A stretch of DNA of 64,000 nt from Brevibacillus sedimenti. GTDB lineage: Bacteria > Bacillota > Bacilli > Brevibacillales > Brevibacillaceae. The stretch lies in contig NZ_CP064048.1 in assembly GCF_020923495.1 (NCBI RefSeq), positions 893,501 to 957,500 of the forward strand. Direction: 5' to 3'. How positions within the stretch are numbered: the stretch's first letter is position 1; each line of letters starts with the position of its first letter. Below are positions 8,271 through 19,356 of this stretch, one piece after another. Below the pieces are notes generated by a model. That model did no database searches. It worked only from the letters and a program-made list of their open reading frames with translations, and had not been told where the DNA came from. Both the position numbers and the translations under genes were made by a program.

Positions 8271-8378
8271 CCTCATACACCTCTTTTCCGCCCTGAATCG
8301 TTTGCCGAAACAGAGTTATATACAAATGCACATACAAGATAGTAGCACGGTTCGAAGCGAAATGCAACAGACTGTCCG

Positions 8379-9644
8379 CTACGCCATGTTTTTCCGGCGG
8401 CGCAGCTCAGCCGGGGGCACGTGCGTAAACGAGCCGATCACGACATCAGGCAGCTCCTGCTGATAGATCTCGATCGCCTGCTTCATCCCGAACACTTCCC
8501 CCTTGGCCGGCGGGATCATCGCCAGGTAACTCTCCGGATCGATGTTGAGATTGCGCAGCTGGATCAGCTTGATCCCGGTCCGGCGGATGAAGTTAATCAT
8601 TGCCTCCATCTCCTCTTCGCGGTCAAAAACGCCCGGGAAACAGAGGTAATTGATCGACGTGTACACGCCCTTGGATGCGGCGTACTCCGCCGAGCGGGCC
8701 ACGTTTTCCAGCGTGTAGTGGCGCGGCCGGTAGTAGGCGTTGTAGTGTTCGTCAATCGCGCTGATGATGCTGATCCGCATCAGGTCCAATCCGGCGTCCA
8801 CGATGCCTTTGATGTGATCGGTCAGCCCGGCGTTGGTGTTGATGTTGATGTACCCCATGTCGGTCTGTTCACGGACGCGGCGCATCGCCGGAATGATAAT
8901 GGAAGCCATCGTGGACGGTTCCCCTTCGCAGCCTTGGCCAAAGCTGATGATGCTCTCCGGCGTCCGCAGGTGATGGAGCATCACCTCGACCAGCTCGTCT
9001 TCCGTCGGCTTGAAGTTCATCCGCGTCTGCGGAGACGGGAAACCGCTGTCCTCCGGCTGTTCGGAAATACAGCCGTAACAACCGGCGTTACAGGTGTAGG
9101 ATACCGGCAGACTGCCCTCCCAGCGGTTGAAAAAGTTATTGGAGGCAGTCAGGCATTCGTATTCCAGCGCACAGTGGGAGAGGTGGCGCAAAATCCGGTT
9201 GTTGGGAAACAGCTCCAGTGTCTGCTCAACCCGCTGGCGAAGCTCGTCCATCGGAAAGTTGAGCGGATTCCATTGGTACGGATCATCGCTCTGCCGACCG
9301 GCCACCCAGAAGCCGCCGTCTTTCCACACCACGGCCGTGTAGCCGAACAGAGGGAGCTTGCTGTTTTTGTCGGTCTTGATGTAGCCCGGCAGAAGCAGCC
9401 GGGTATAACCCTGGGGGATCAGGGCGCCGACCGCCATGCACCCGTCCAGCTTCACCATCTCACCCGTGTCCGGGTCCATGCCGATCGCCACCGTATTGGG
9501 CAAACTGACCAGCGTCGCTCCCTCCGGCAGGGGAATCAGTTCGTCCTCCAAAATCTCCGTCAGGATATCGCCGTTACGCGCCACCGCGAGCAGTCCCGGG
9601 TGGTCGTAGACGTTGCCGTTTTCGTCTGCGTATACCACATACAT
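8379..9644 (-). CDS. Radical SAM protein of unknown function
   Basis: A 421-residue cytosolic protein. Residues 1-150 form a domain I do not recognise (VVYADENGNVYDHPGLLAVARNG, KTDKNSKLPLFGYTAVVWKDGG). A radical SAM core follows, with the cluster motif CNAGCYGC (CxxxCxxC) near residue 189, then FGQGCEGEPS, the equivalent of the GGE strand, and NINTNAG and RISIISA further on. Cys residues outside the core (HCALEYEC around residues 157-164) may add ligands. No SPASM or B12-binding domain is evident. It lies just upstream of rpmE on the same strand. The substrate cannot be inferred. Confidence 0.8.
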   Translation of the reverse strand: MYVVYADENGNVYDHPGLLAVARNGDILTEILEDELIPLPEGATLVSLPNTVAIGMDPDTGEMVKLDGCMAVGALIPQGYTRLLLPGYIKTDKNSKLPLFGYTAVVWKDGGFWVAGRQSDDPYQWNPLNFPMDELRQRVEQTLELFPNNRILRHLSHCALEYECLTASNNFFNRWEGSLPVSYTCNAGCYGCISEQPEDSGFPSPQTRMNFKPTEDELVEVMLHHLRTPESIISFGQGCEGEPSTMASIIIPAMRRVREQTDMGYININTNAGLTDHIKGIVDAGLDLMRISIISAIDEHYNAYYRPRHYTLENVARSAEYAASKGVYTSINYLCFPGVFDREEEMEAMINFIRRTGIKLIQLRNLNIDPESYLAMIPPAKGEVFGMKQAIEIYQQELPDVVIGSFTHVPPAELRRRKNMA

Positions 9645-9714
9645 TGAAAAATCGCCTCGCTTTATTCGCTCAGCCCATTGTAACGCAACGGCATGTCAAT
9701 GTAAATGTGAAGGG

Positions 9715-10611
9715 TTACCTGCTCAAGTAACGCAGCGGATTGATCGGCACGTCGTCCTGCCGCACCTCGAAGTGCAGATGGTACCCGGTGGAATCGCCGG
9801 TCCGCCCCATGTAGCCGAGAACTTCCCCCCGCTCCACGTACTGGCCCGGGGAAACGAGAATCTTGCGCATGTGGGCGTAGTAGGTTTGCAGTCCTTCTCC
9901 GTGATCGAGAACAACCAAATAACCATAACCGGAACGGCCGCTCCCGGCTTCCACGACGACGCCTTCCTTGGCGGCATGAATGGGGGTCCGCCCCTCGTCC
10001 TGATTCCACATGTCAATGCCCTTGTGCATCTTTCCCCAGCGTGTGCCGAAGCCGCTGGTTACGGTCGCCTGTTTGACCGGCCAATCCAGCACGCGGGAAC
10101 GGCTTGACTGGCGGCTGGCCACCTGTACGGCGCCGCGCCGCTTCTGCCACTCCTTGGTAGTCACCGATTGCGGGTTGGTGACAGGGATCTGGATGGTTTG
10201 TCCAATGTAGAGGTTGTCCGACATGAGTCGAAGCAGCGGATTGCGCTCCTGCAGCAGTTCCTTGCTTACGCCGTACCGGCGGGCAATATCGTCCAAGGTT
10301 TCGCCGCGGCGGACGGTATGGGTCACGTCGCCCTGACTCAGTTTCAGCTTCATGCCGATTCCCACGAGGTTGGGGTTGGCCAGCCTGTTCAGTTCCACCA
10401 GTTGCTTCAGGGACAACCCGTACCGATGAGCAATGCCAGACAGCGTGTCGCCCCGCTGAACCGTATAGGTCATCACATCGCTCCGCTTGGCCGGGGCCGG
10501 TTTGGTCAGCGAGGCGTAAGGATTAAACGCTTGAAACAGCACCTGTCCGGCCACATCCTGCATGATCTGTTGCTTCCCGCCCCAATCAGCGGACATTTGC
10601 GCGAACTCCAC
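9715..10611 (-). CDS. LysM-LysM-M23 peptidase without an obvious signal peptide
   Basis: Predicted peptidoglycan endopeptidase of 298 residues. LysM domain 1 ([19 protein letters not shown], residues about 48-92) and LysM 2 ([19 protein letters not shown], about 97-142) precede an M23 domain with both zinc motifs, HKGID and HLHFEVR, and the gap [19 protein letters not shown]. The start is a GTG 7 nt after AAAGGAGG. The first 45 residues show no hydrophobic signal or membrane anchor, odd for a wall enzyme. It follows rho on the same strand. Confidence 0.85.
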   Translation of the reverse strand: MEFAQMSADWGGKQQIMQDVAGQVLFQAFNPYASLTKPAPAKRSDVMTYTVQRGDTLSGIAHRYGLSLKQLVELNRLANPNLVGIGMKLKLSQGDVTHTVRRGETLDDIARRYGVSKELLQERNPLLRLMSDNLYIGQTIQIPVTNPQSVTTKEWQKRRGAVQVASRQSSRSRVLDWPVKQATVTSGFGTRWGKMHKGIDMWNQDEGRTPIHAAKEGVVVEAGSGRSGYGYLVVLDHGEGLQTYYAHMRKILVSPGQYVERGEVLGYMGRTGDSTGYHLHFEVRQDDVPINPLRYLSR

Positions 10612-10703
10612 AGCCGCTCCTCCTTTCTGCGGTGCCGCTTCGCCACGGGCCCAGCAGCCGCCGCACGTTCCAGAAACTCTGCTTTTACCGTATGCGGGGG
10701 CCC

Positions 10704-10740
10704 AAAAAAAAATGACGGCAAGTAAATTACCCTGCCGTCA
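10704..10740 (-). terminator. Terminator overlapping the rho stop codon
   Basis: On the minus strand GACGGCAG pairs with CTTGCCGTC around a loop that contains the TAA stop of rho, followed by a run of nine Ts. The final codons of rho therefore encode the 5' arm of the hairpin. Confidence 0.85.
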
Positions 10741-12001
10741 CGTTTGCTTGTTTTCCGCGCGTTTTATGCGATTCAAACGTCTGCAAAAATTCTTCGTTGG
10801 TCTTGGTCTCCGCCAGTCGCTTGATGAACGAATCGACGAATTCCGGCGTTTCGTTCATGCTTTTGCGAATCGCCCACAGCTTCTCCAACTCTTCTCTGGA
10901 AAGCAGCAGTTCTTCGCGGCGGGTGCCCGAGCGGCGAATGTCGATCGCCGGAAAGATGCGGCGTTCCGCCAGTTTGCGGTCCAGGTGCAGCTCCATGTTG
11001 CCTGTCCCTTTGAATTCTTCGTAAATCACATCGTCCATGCGGGAGCCCGTCTCCACCAGAGCGGTCGCCAGGATGGTCAGGCTGCCGCCTTCCTCGATAT
11101 TGCGGGCCGATCCGAAAAAGCGCTTGGGCCGGTGAAACGCGGCCGGGTCAATCCCGCCGGACAGCGTCCGTCCGCTGGGCGGAATCACCAGGTTGTAGGC
11201 GCGCGCCAGACGGGTAATGGAGTCGAGCAGAATGACGACGTCCTTTTTGTGTTCCACCAATCGTTTTGCCCGCTCCAACACCAGTTCCGCCACTTTGATG
11301 TGGTTTTCCGGCAGCTCGTCAAACGTGGAAGCGACGACCTCCCCCTTGACGGAGCGCTGCATGTCGGTTACCTCTTCCGGCCGTTCATCGATCAACAGGA
11401 CAAACAGGTGAATGTCCGGCCGGTTTTCCGTAATGCTGTTGGCAATCTCTTTGAGGAGCATGGTTTTTCCCGCTTTGGGCGGCGCGACGATCAGGCCGCG
11501 CTGGCCAAGCCCGACAGGGGCGATAAGGTCCATCAGGCGTGCGGAAATGCGCTCCGGAACGGTTTCCAATACGAGTTTGTTTTGAGGGTATAACGGTGTC
11601 AAGGCGGGGAAGTGAAGGCGTTCGGCGGCTAATTCGGGGTCTTCTCCGTTTACGGCTTCCACCTGCAGCAACCCAAAATACCGTTCGTTTTCCTTGGGCG
11701 GCCGCACCTTGCCGGATACCAGGTCCCCCATCCGCAGATCAAACCGGCGAATCTGCGACTGGGAGATGTAAATGTCCTCCGAGCTGGGGAGGTAGTTGAT
11801 GGGGCGCAGGAATCCGTAGCCCTCGGGGAGGATTTCCAGCACCCCTTCCATAAACATCAGACCGTCCCGTTCTGCCCTGGCTTTCAGGATGGCAAAGATC
11901 AGTTCCTTTTTCTTCAACTGGGAATAGTACGGAATCTGGTATTCCTTTGCCAGCTTGTACAGTTCGGTCAGCTTCTTTTCTTCTAGTTCGGAAAGTAACA
12001 T
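10727..12001 (-). CDS. rho: Transcription termination factor Rho
   Basis: RNA-dependent ATPase/helicase that ends transcription. The 424-residue protein shows the N-terminal helical domain, a cold-shock-like RNA-binding fold ([20 protein letters not shown]), the R/K-rich linker, and the RecA-type core with Walker [16 protein letters not shown] near residue 180, [20 protein letters not shown], and Walker [38 protein letters not shown] is the R-loop region. It follows glpX, the order seen in B. subtilis. Confidence 0.97.
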   Translation of the reverse strand: MLLSELEEKKLTELYKLAKEYQIPYYSQLKKKELIFAILKARAERDGLMFMEGVLEILPEGYGFLRPINYLPSSEDIYISQSQIRRFDLRMGDLVSGKVRPPKENERYFGLLQVEAVNGEDPELAAERLHFPALTPLYPQNKLVLETVPERISARLMDLIAPVGLGQRGLIVAPPKAGKTMLLKEIANSITENRPDIHLFVLLIDERPEEVTDMQRSVKGEVVASTFDELPENHIKVAELVLERAKRLVEHKKDVVILLDSITRLARAYNLVIPPSGRTLSGGIDPAAFHRPKRFFGSARNIEEGGSLTILATALVETGSRMDDVIYEEFKGTGNMELHLDRKLAERRIFPAIDIRRSGTRREELLLSREELEKLWAIRKSMNETPEFVDSFIKRLAETKTNEEFLQTFESHKTRGKQANVTAG

Positions 12002-12052
12002 GATTCCACCACTCTTTGTATTCTCTTTCTCTATTCTCGTCCGATCGCCGGC

Positions 12053-13015
12053 TTACAATACCAGGCGGGGTTTGCGCTCCAAGCGGTGGTTTCCTTCGAT
12101 AAAGCGCACGGTTCCCGTTTTGGCGCGCATGACGACGGAATGGGTCGTGGCGCGCATGCCTTGGAAACGCACGCCCCTGAGCAGTTCACCGTCGGTAACG
12201 CCGGTGGCGGCAAAGATGGCGTCATCCCCTTTCACCAGGTCGTCCATGTACAGGACCTGATGCGGATTGGCCAATCCCATTCGCTTGCAGCGTTCGAGCT
12301 CTTCTTCGTTTTGCGGCAGCAGCTTGCCCTGAATCTCGCCGCCAAGGCATTTGAGGGCGACCGCTGCCAACACGCCTTCAGGAGCCCCTCCGGACCCGAA
12401 CAGGATGTCCACGCCCGTGTCGGGAAACGCCGTGTTGATCGCCGCAGCCACGTCCCCGTCGGAAATCAGCCGAATCCGCGCGCCGGCTTCCCTGATCTCG
12501 TGGATGATCCGTTGATGGCGGTCGCGATCCAGCACGATTGCCACCAGGTCGCTGATGTCCTTGCCCTGGGCCTGGGCGACTGCCTTCAGGTTATCCTTGA
12601 TCGGCGCGTTGATGTCCACTTTGCCCACCGCTTTCGGACCGACGGCGATTTTCTCCATGTACATGTCAGGAGCGTGCAGCAGGTTGCCGCGGTCGGCGAT
12701 GGCGATGACCGAGATGGCTCCCCAGGTCCCTTTGGCAACGATGTTGGTGCCCTCCAGCGGGTCGACGGCTACATCCACGGCCGGCGCCACCCCCTGGCCC
12801 AGCTGCTCCCCGATGTACAGCATCGGTGCTTCGTCCATTTCTCCCTCACCGATGACAACAATCCCGTCCATCGGCACGTTTTCAAACTCCTTGCGCATCG
12901 CCGTCGTTGCCGCGTCATCGGCCTCGTCTTTTTTGCCGAGGCCCATCCAGCGGGCGGATGCCAGCGCTGCCGCTTCTGTAACACGTACCAGTTCTAGTGT
13001 AAGACTGCGTTCCAT
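12053..13015 (-). CDS. glpX: Fructose-1,6-bisphosphatase, class II (GlpX)
   Basis: Hydrolyses fructose 1,6-bisphosphate in gluconeogenesis. The 320-residue protein has the GlpX signatures: [30 protein letters not shown] (metal-binding acidic residues), DPLEGTN and [21 protein letters not shown]. The start at [18 protein letters not shown] matches the family N-terminus and has AGGAG 9 nt upstream. It sits between murAB and rho as in B. subtilis, downstream of fba and tal. Confidence 0.95.
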   Translation of the reverse strand: MERSLTLELVRVTEAAALASARWMGLGKKDEADDAATTAMRKEFENVPMDGIVVIGEGEMDEAPMLYIGEQLGQGVAPAVDVAVDPLEGTNIVAKGTWGAISVIAIADRGNLLHAPDMYMEKIAVGPKAVGKVDINAPIKDNLKAVAQAQGKDISDLVAIVLDRDRHQRIIHEIREAGARIRLISDGDVAAAINTAFPDTGVDILFGSGGAPEGVLAAVALKCLGGEIQGKLLPQNEEELERCKRMGLANPHQVLYMDDLVKGDDAIFAATGVTDGELLRGVRFQGMRATTHSVVMRAKTGTVRFIEGNHRLERKPRLVL

Positions 13016-13048
13016 ATCGGAAGACTCCTCTCCTGGCATTTGCTGCGG

Positions 13049-14332
13049 TTACCGCGGATGGCGCTCCATGCGGGGCAGACCGATCCGTTTCACATCGGCT
13101 CCCAGGCTTTGCAGCTTGCTCACCAGATTTTCGTAACCGCGATCAATGTGTTCCAATCCTTCCAACTCCGTCGTGCCCGGCGTGGCCAGCCCGGCAATGA
13201 CCAGCGCTGCGCCTGCGCGCAGGTCGGAGGCGACCACTTTGGCCCCGTTCAACTGTCTTGTGCCTTCGATGACCGCCGAACGCCCTTCCACTTTCAGGTT
13301 GGCCCCCATGCGGCGCAGCTCGTCCACGTGGCGGAAACGGGCGCTGTAAATGTTGTCCGTCACGACGCTGGTGCCTGTGGCCAGCGTCAGCAGGGTCGTG
13401 ATCGGCTGCTGCAAATCGGTCGGAAAGCCAGGATACGGGCTGGTTTTCACGTCGATGGCGCGGTAAACCTCCCGCCCGTTCACCTGAATGCAGTCGTCCA
13501 TTTCCAGCACTTCCGCCCCGATCTCCCGCAGCTTGGCCGTGACGGACTCCAGGTGTTTGGGGATGACGTTTTCCAAGGTAACGCTACCCCGCGTCGCGGC
13601 TGCCGCGATCATGTAGGTGCCCGCCTCGATCCGGTCCGGGATGATCGTGTGACGGCAGCCCCGCAGGCGTTCCACTCCCTCGATCCGGATGATGTCTGTG
13701 CCGGCCCCCTTGATTTTGGCGCCCATGTTGTTCAGCAATGTGGCGACGTCGACGATTTCCGGCTCGCGGGCAGCGTTTTCAATAATCGTCACACCCTCCG
13801 CCTTGGACGCAGCCAGCATGATGTTGATCGTCGCTCCGACGCTGACCAGGTCCAGGTAGATGCGCGCGCCTTTTAGGCGGCCGTTTTTGGCGCGAAGGGT
13901 CATGACGCCGTTTTGGTTTTCCACCCGGGCTCCCAGCGCTTCAAAGCCCTTGATGTGCAAATCGACCGGGCGCGGACCGAGGTCGCAGCCGCCCGGCAAA
14001 CCGACATGGGCCTCGCCGAATTTGGCCAGAAGCGCTCCCCACAGGTAGTAGGAAGCCCGCAGCTTCTTGATGCGTCCGTTGGGCATCAGCTTCAGCTGCA
14101 TCGGACGGCCGTCCACTTCCATCCAGTCGTCCTCGAACAGGACATCCGCTCCCATTTCCTTCAGCAGCTCACAGTAAATCTCCACGTCCTGAATATGCGG
14201 CAGATTTTCTATTACGACCGGCCCGTCTGCCAGGAGCGCGGCAGGAATCAGGGCAACGGCGCTGTTTTTGGCTCCACTGATGGAAACCGAACCCTCGAGT
14301 CGCTTCCCACCATTGATGATCAGCTTTTCCAT
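13049..14332 (-). CDS. murAB: UDP-N-acetylglucosamine 1-carboxyvinyltransferase (MurAB/MurZ paralogue)
   Basis: Transfers enolpyruvate from PEP to UDP-GlcNAc, the first committed step of peptidoglycan synthesis. The 427-residue protein has [22 protein letters not shown] at the start, with the substrate Lys/Asn pair, and the catalytic Cys in [18 protein letters not shown] near residue 117. Having that Cys implies fosfomycin sensitivity. The fba-tal-murAB-glpX-rho order identifies it as the second MurA paralogue of Bacillales rather than the atp-linked MurAA. Confidence 0.96.
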   Translation of the reverse strand: MEKLIINGGKRLEGSVSISGAKNSAVALIPAALLADGPVVIENLPHIQDVEIYCELLKEMGADVLFEDDWMEVDGRPMQLKLMPNGRIKKLRASYYLWGALLAKFGEAHVGLPGGCDLGPRPVDLHIKGFEALGARVENQNGVMTLRAKNGRLKGARIYLDLVSVGATINIMLAASKAEGVTIIENAAREPEIVDVATLLNNMGAKIKGAGTDIIRIEGVERLRGCRHTIIPDRIEAGTYMIAAAATRGSVTLENVIPKHLESVTAKLREIGAEVLEMDDCIQVNGREVYRAIDVKTSPYPGFPTDLQQPITTLLTLATGTSVVTDNIYSARFRHVDELRRMGANLKVEGRSAVIEGTRQLNGAKVVASDLRAGAALVIAGLATPGTTELEGLEHIDRGYENLVSKLQSLGADVKRIGLPRMERHPR

Positions 14333-14363
14333 GCGTAGCTCTCCTCAGGCGTAATCGGGAAAG

Positions 14364-14392
14364 AAGCACCTTCCCCAACGGAAAAGGTGCTT
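14364..14392 (-). terminator. Hairpin after tal
   Basis: AAGCACCTT (minus strand) pairs with AAGGTGCTT around an 11-nt loop, just past the tal stop codon and before murAB. The following tract is only CTTTC, so it may be a partial terminator or an mRNA-processing hairpin. Confidence 0.5.
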
Positions 14393-14399
14393 AGGCCTT

Positions 14400-15053
14400 T
14401 TACACACTCGTCTGTTTCATGCTTGCCCAGTCCGCGAGAAACTTCTCCAGACCGCTGTCGGTCAGCGGATGAGCAATCAGTTGTTTGAACACTTTATAGG
14501 GGATTGTAGCGAAATGAGCGCCGCGGCGTGCCGCTTCCGTCACGTGAACAGGGTGGCGGACAGAGGCGGCGATGATTTCCGTCTCCAGACCGTGAACGGA
14601 AAAGATTTCGGCGATGTCTTCGATCAATTGCATGCCGTCGTGGCCGATGTCGTCCAGACGGCCCAGGAACGGGGAAACGTAGGTGGCGCCAGCCCGTGCG
14701 GCCAGCAGTGCCTGGTTGGCAGTAAATACCAACGTAACGTTGGTGCGAATTTTCCGCTTGGCGAAGTGCTTGACAGCCTTCAGGCCTTCTGCCGTCATCG
14801 GCACCTTGATCACGATGTTCTTGGACAGGGAAGCCAGCTTCTCCCCTTCTTCAATCATGCCCTTGGCGTCCGTGCTGATCACTTCCGCACTGATCGGGCC
14901 GTCCACGATGTCGATGATCTCTTTCAACGTCTCGATGAAATCGCGCCCTTCCTTGGCAACGAGGGACGGGTTGGTCGTCACGCCGGACACCACGCCCCAC
15001 TCGTGAATCTCGCGGATTTCTTCGACGTTAGCGGTATCTATCAAAAAACGCAC
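14400..15053 (-). CDS. tal: Transaldolase, short TalC/fructose-6-phosphate aldolase-like type
   Basis: Transfers a dihydroxyacetone unit in the non-oxidative pentose phosphate pathway. The 217-residue length is that of the short transaldolase subfamily (B. subtilis YwjH). [20 protein letters not shown] opens the barrel, [15 protein letters not shown] follows, and the Schiff-base Lys is in [16 protein letters not shown] near residue 84. [21 protein letters not shown] is the usual fifth strand. It is 17 nt downstream of fba in the same operon. Confidence 0.94.
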   Translation of the reverse strand: MRFLIDTANVEEIREIHEWGVVSGVTTNPSLVAKEGRDFIETLKEIIDIVDGPISAEVISTDAKGMIEEGEKLASLSKNIVIKVPMTAEGLKAVKHFAKRKIRTNVTLVFTANQALLAARAGATYVSPFLGRLDDIGHDGMQLIEDIAEIFSVHGLETEIIAASVRHPVHVTEAARRGAHFATIPYKVFKQLIAHPLTDSGLEKFLADWASMKQTSV

Positions 15054-15070
15054 GATGTGTACCTCCTTGG

Positions 15071-15925
15071 TTACGCACGGTTGCTGCTTCCGAACAGGCG
15101 CATTTTCCCTTTAACGACTTCCTTGATCGCCTCGCGGGCCGGTCCCAGGTATTTGCGCGGGTCAATTTCGTTCGGCTTGGCAGCGAGGATTTTGCGCACC
15201 GTTTCGGTGCATGCGACTTGGCTTTCGGTATTCACGTTGATTTTGCCGACGCCCAGGCTGATCGATTTCTTGATCGCTTCATCCGGTACGCCGGAGCCGC
15301 CGTGCAGCACGATCGGAGCGCCGATGTTGTTTGCCACTTTTTCGATGATGTCAAAGCGGATTTTCGGCTCCCCTTTGTACATGCCGTGTGCCGTTCCGAC
15401 AGCAATGGCCAGATAGTCTACTTTGGTTTCTTCCCAGAAGCGGATTGCTTCTTCCGGATTTGCCAGGGTAGCGTCTTCTTCATCCACGGACAGGTCGTCC
15501 TCTACCCCGCCGATGGTACCCAGCTCGCCTTCCACGGAAACGCCGACCGCATGGGCAGCCTCGACAACCTTTTTGGTCAGGCGAATGTTCTCTTCATACG
15601 GATGGTGAGACCCGTCGAACATCACGGAAGAAAAACCGGCACGGATACATTTCATTACGATGTCAAAGTTGCTGCCGTGGTCCAGGTGCAGGGCAACCGG
15701 AACACCTGCGCGCTCTGCCGCCGCTTTGGCCATCGCAACGGTAAACTCAAGCCCCATGTACTTCAGCGCGCCTTCGGATACGCCAAAAATTACCGGGGAT
15801 TTCTCTTCGATCGCTGCCTCCGTAATCGCTTGCGTAAACTCCAGGTTGTTGAGGTTGAACTGTCCGACAGCGTATTTATGCTTCTTGACGTCTTCAGTAA
15901 AAGCGGTCATAGGTACCAGTGGCAT
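15071..15925 (-). CDS. fba: Fructose-bisphosphate aldolase, class II
   Basis: Cleaves fructose 1,6-bisphosphate to DHAP and glyceraldehyde 3-phosphate. The 284-residue zinc enzyme has [10 protein letters not shown] (catalytic Asp and zinc His), [34 protein letters not shown] and [16 protein letters not shown] (zinc His residues and the sodium/phosphate loop). AAGGAGG lies 9 nt before the ATG. It is the first gene of the fba-tal-murAB-glpX-rho run and has its own promoter. Spo0F lies upstream on the same strand, as in B. subtilis. Confidence 0.97.
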   Translation of the reverse strand: MPLVPMTAFTEDVKKHKYAVGQFNLNNLEFTQAITEAAIEEKSPVIFGVSEGALKYMGLEFTVAMAKAAAERAGVPVALHLDHGSNFDIVMKCIRAGFSSVMFDGSHHPYEENIRLTKKVVEAAHAVGVSVEGELGTIGGVEDDLSVDEEDATLANPEEAIRFWEETKVDYLAIAVGTAHGMYKGEPKIRFDIIEKVANNIGAPIVLHGGSGVPDEAIKKSISLGVGKINVNTESQVACTETVRKILAAKPNEIDPRKYLGPAREAIKEVVKGKMRLFGSSNRA

Positions 15926-15962
15926 TGATATATCCTCCTTAGCAGACTCTGTAACGTGGCCT

Positions 15963-15985
15963 ATTATACCACATGAATTTGCGTG
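15963..15985 (-). promoter_or_regulatory. Extended -10 promoter for fba
   Basis: On the minus strand TGGTATAAT forms an extended -10 element (TATAAT at 15963-15968), with a poor -35 (TGTTAA) 17 bp upstream. The predicted start point leaves a leader of about 30 nt before the ribosome site AAGGAGG of fba. Confidence 0.65.
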
Positions 15986-16011
15986 TTAACAGGTACGCTT
16001 GTCCGGGGCCC

Positions 16012-16025
16012 GGGTCCCGGGACCC
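16012..16025. repeat. 14-bp GC-only-arm palindrome behind spo0F
   Basis: GGGTCCCGGGACCC is a perfect 14-bp palindrome 8 bp after the spo0F stop codon. GTTAAC hexamers lie on both sides (15983-15988 and 16033-16038). There is no T run, so it is not a canonical terminator. It could be a 3' mRNA-stabilising hairpin for spo0F. Confidence 0.5.
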
Positions 16026-16033
16026 TGGTGTCG

Positions 16034-16408
16034 TTAACAAGCCAACTGCTGATGCACAGCCATGCGCAGCTCATCAATGTCAAACGGCTTCGTGAAGTGA
16101 GTCAACGCTCCCAGTTGTGTCGCTTCCTTGATCATGTCCAGCTCGCCGTACGCGGTCATCATGATGACCTTGATGTCCTGGTTGATCTTTTTGATGTGTT
16201 TTAAAATCTCAATGCCGTCCATGCCGGGGATTTTCATATCGAGGATCACCAGATCAGGCGACTCCTTTTCCACGATCTCCAGGGCCATTTTGCCGTTGGC
16301 CGCCTGGAACGTTTTGTAGCCTTCCTTGCCAAGCACCTCGTACAGCAGGATGCGAATGCCGTACTGATCGTCCACAACCAACACTTTTTTCTCCCGTTTA
16401 TCCTGCAT
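16034..16408 (-). CDS. spo0F: Sporulation initiation phosphotransferase Spo0F
   Basis: Stand-alone receiver domain that relays phosphate from the Kin kinases to Spo0B. The 124 residues align throughout with B. subtilis Spo0F by recall: [18 protein letters not shown] with the acidic pair at 13-14, phospho-Asp 57 in [17 protein letters not shown], Thr in [11 protein letters not shown] and Lys in [13 protein letters not shown] sigma-H-type promoter lies about 50 bp upstream, as expected for a gene induced on entry to sporulation. Confidence 0.97.
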   Translation of the reverse strand: MQDKREKKVLVVDDQYGIRILLYEVLGKEGYKTFQAANGKMALEIVEKESPDLVILDMKIPGMDGIEILKHIKKINQDIKVIMMTAYGELDMIKEATQLGALTHFTKPFDIDELRMAVHQQLAC

Positions 16409-16455
16409 GGTTTTCCTATCCCCCTGCTCAATAGACCGTTTTACTTAAATTACCT

Positions 16456-16484
16456 TGATTCGCCTAAAATCAGGAAAATCCTGC
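16456..16484 (-). promoter_or_regulatory. Sigma-H promoter for spo0F
   Basis: Minus strand: GCAGGATTT (16476-16484) fits the sigma-H -35 RnAGGAwWW exactly. After 11 bp, GGCGAATCA (16456-16464) fits the -10 RnnGAATww except for one W position. Spo0F is a known sigma-H target in B. subtilis. Confidence 0.85.
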
Positions 16485-16572
16485 AACGGCTAGTGGAAAA
16501 TTTCCCCGGCAGCACCTTTGAAGTATAATGAAGGATAACCATTTTCGACACATGCAAGGTGACTGAACCCGT

Positions 16573-17367
16573 ATGAATACAGTCTGGTTGATTTGCCTGT
16601 TTACATTTGTGATCCACGCCACGGAGACGCTTTCGTTCGCCATTCGCCTGGCCGGCGTGCAGACAGCGCGGCTGGCCGTCGCGCTGTCTCTGACTGGCAT
16701 GGTTCTGCTCGTCTCCCGCACCGCCAACCTGATGCAAAGTCCGTTTACCGGCGGACTGATTGACCGGGCGACCGTCACTCATGCGGATGTGGCCCCCGAT
16801 CTGCACATGATCATCGGTGCCGCATCGCTGGGCACGCTGGCGGCCATCCTCCTGTTTCCCACCTGCGTCCAGCTCTCAAAGCGGCTGATCGCCCACCTGG
16901 AACTGGCCGGCTCCATCCCGCAGATGCTGCGGACATCCGTCACGGTCCACAGCATTCGCCACGTCCGGCATCACATCCGCTTGCCCCGCTGGCGGGCGCT
17001 GTCGCGGTTTCGTTTCCGGGGCATCCCCAAACGGCTGCTGCTGCTCAACTGCGTCGTCACCGGCATCTACACGACAAGCATCCTGTCCGTCCTGTACGCG
17101 TCGCTGCTCGCCCCTGCTTTCAAGGCGACGGTGCTGATGTCCTCGGGTCTGGTCAACGGCTTTGCCACCATCATCATGACCGTGCTGATCGATCCGCAGG
17201 TGGCGCTGCTGACGGACAAGGCCCTGCAGGGACAAGCCCCGACCGAGACGATCCGGGACACGTACCTGTCGCTGATGGTGTCCCGCTTCTTCGGCACGAT
17301 CCTGGCTCAGTTCCTGCTCGTGCCGGCGGCCCACTGGGTGGCCTGGCTGGCCCCGCTGTTCCATTAG
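16573..17367 (+). CDS. amj: Lipid II flippase Amj (YdaH, DUF2837)
   Basis: A 264-residue integral membrane protein with about six to seven helices. The N-terminus IHATETLSFAIRLAGVQTARLAVALSL followed by GMVLLVSRTANLMQSP is the Amj signature. Amj is the alternative lipid II flippase that can replace MurJ in B. subtilis, where it is induced by envelope stress through sigma-M. Here it is transcribed divergently from spo0F, with a TATAAT at 16524-16529 but no convincing -35. The polar stretch at residues 110-160 is rich in Arg and His. Confidence 0.88.
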   Translation: MNTVWLICLFTFVIHATETLSFAIRLAGVQTARLAVALSLTGMVLLVSRTANLMQSPFTGGLIDRATVTHADVAPDLHMIIGAASLGTLAAILLFPTCVQLSKRLIAHLELAGSIPQMLRTSVTVHSIRHVRHHIRLPRWRALSRFRFRGIPKRLLLLNCVVTGIYTTSILSVLYASLLAPAFKATVLMSSGLVNGFATIIMTVLIDPQVALLTDKALQGQAPTETIRDTYLSLMVSRFFGTILAQFLLVPAAHWVAWLAPLFH

Positions 17368-17481
17368 CGATCGCCTGATTGGTGAGACAAGACTGGCATC
17401 AGACGAAAACCGTCCGGCGAACGGATCACAGACGGGACGGCGCTGACGCCCTGTTTCCATCCCGGGCCAAAAATCCTGGAC

Positions 17482-17522
17482 AAAAAGACGCACCACCGGA
17501 GATCCGAAGGTGCGTCTTTTTT
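17482..17522. terminator. Bidirectional terminator between amj and pyrG
   Basis: AAAAAGACGCACC (17482-17494) pairs with GGTGCGTCTTTTTT (17509-17522). The T run on one strand and the A run on the other allow it to end both the amj and the pyrG transcripts. Confidence 0.9.
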
Positions 17523-17544
17523 GTTTGGGTACGACCCGCGCCGC

Positions 17545-19149
<1,605 letters not shown>

Positions 19150-19220
19150 TTACGTCCCCTCTTTCCCCTGTTGCGTGATGATTGTACAGATAAACAACGA
19201 TGAAGACGGCTCCAAAAAAA

Positions 19221-19279
19221 GAAAAAACAAAAGCGGTTCCCACCCCGATCCAGCTCGGGCAGGGGGCACTTTTGTTTTG
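19221..19279 (-). terminator. pyrG leader attenuator hairpin
   Basis: Within the pyrG leader, AACAAAAG pairs with CTTTTGTT, and inner GC pairing involves the 5'-arm C tract GCCCCCTGCCC. A T-rich tail follows (TTTTTTCTTTTTTT). The C tract can pair with a poly-G 5' end, so this is read as the attenuator that is overridden when CTP is low. It also lies downstream of rpoE and could end rpoE transcripts. Confidence 0.75.
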
Positions 19280-19315
19280 TAGTTTCCCATATTAAATCCT
19301 TCTTCATGTGAAGCC

Positions 19316-19352
19316 CAAGGAGTATTTTATCTGTCTCTTAGGCGGAAGTCAA
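19316..19352 (-). promoter_or_regulatory. pyrG promoter with GGGC start for reiterative transcription
   Basis: Minus strand: TTGACT (19347-19352), a 17-bp spacer, TAAAAT (19324-19329), then after 7 nt the transcript begins GGGCUUC (first G at 19316). B. subtilis pyrG starts GGGCUCC and stutters G residues when CTP is scarce. The promoter begins within 10 bp of the rpoE stop codon. Confidence 0.8.
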
Positions 19353-19356
19353 GAAT

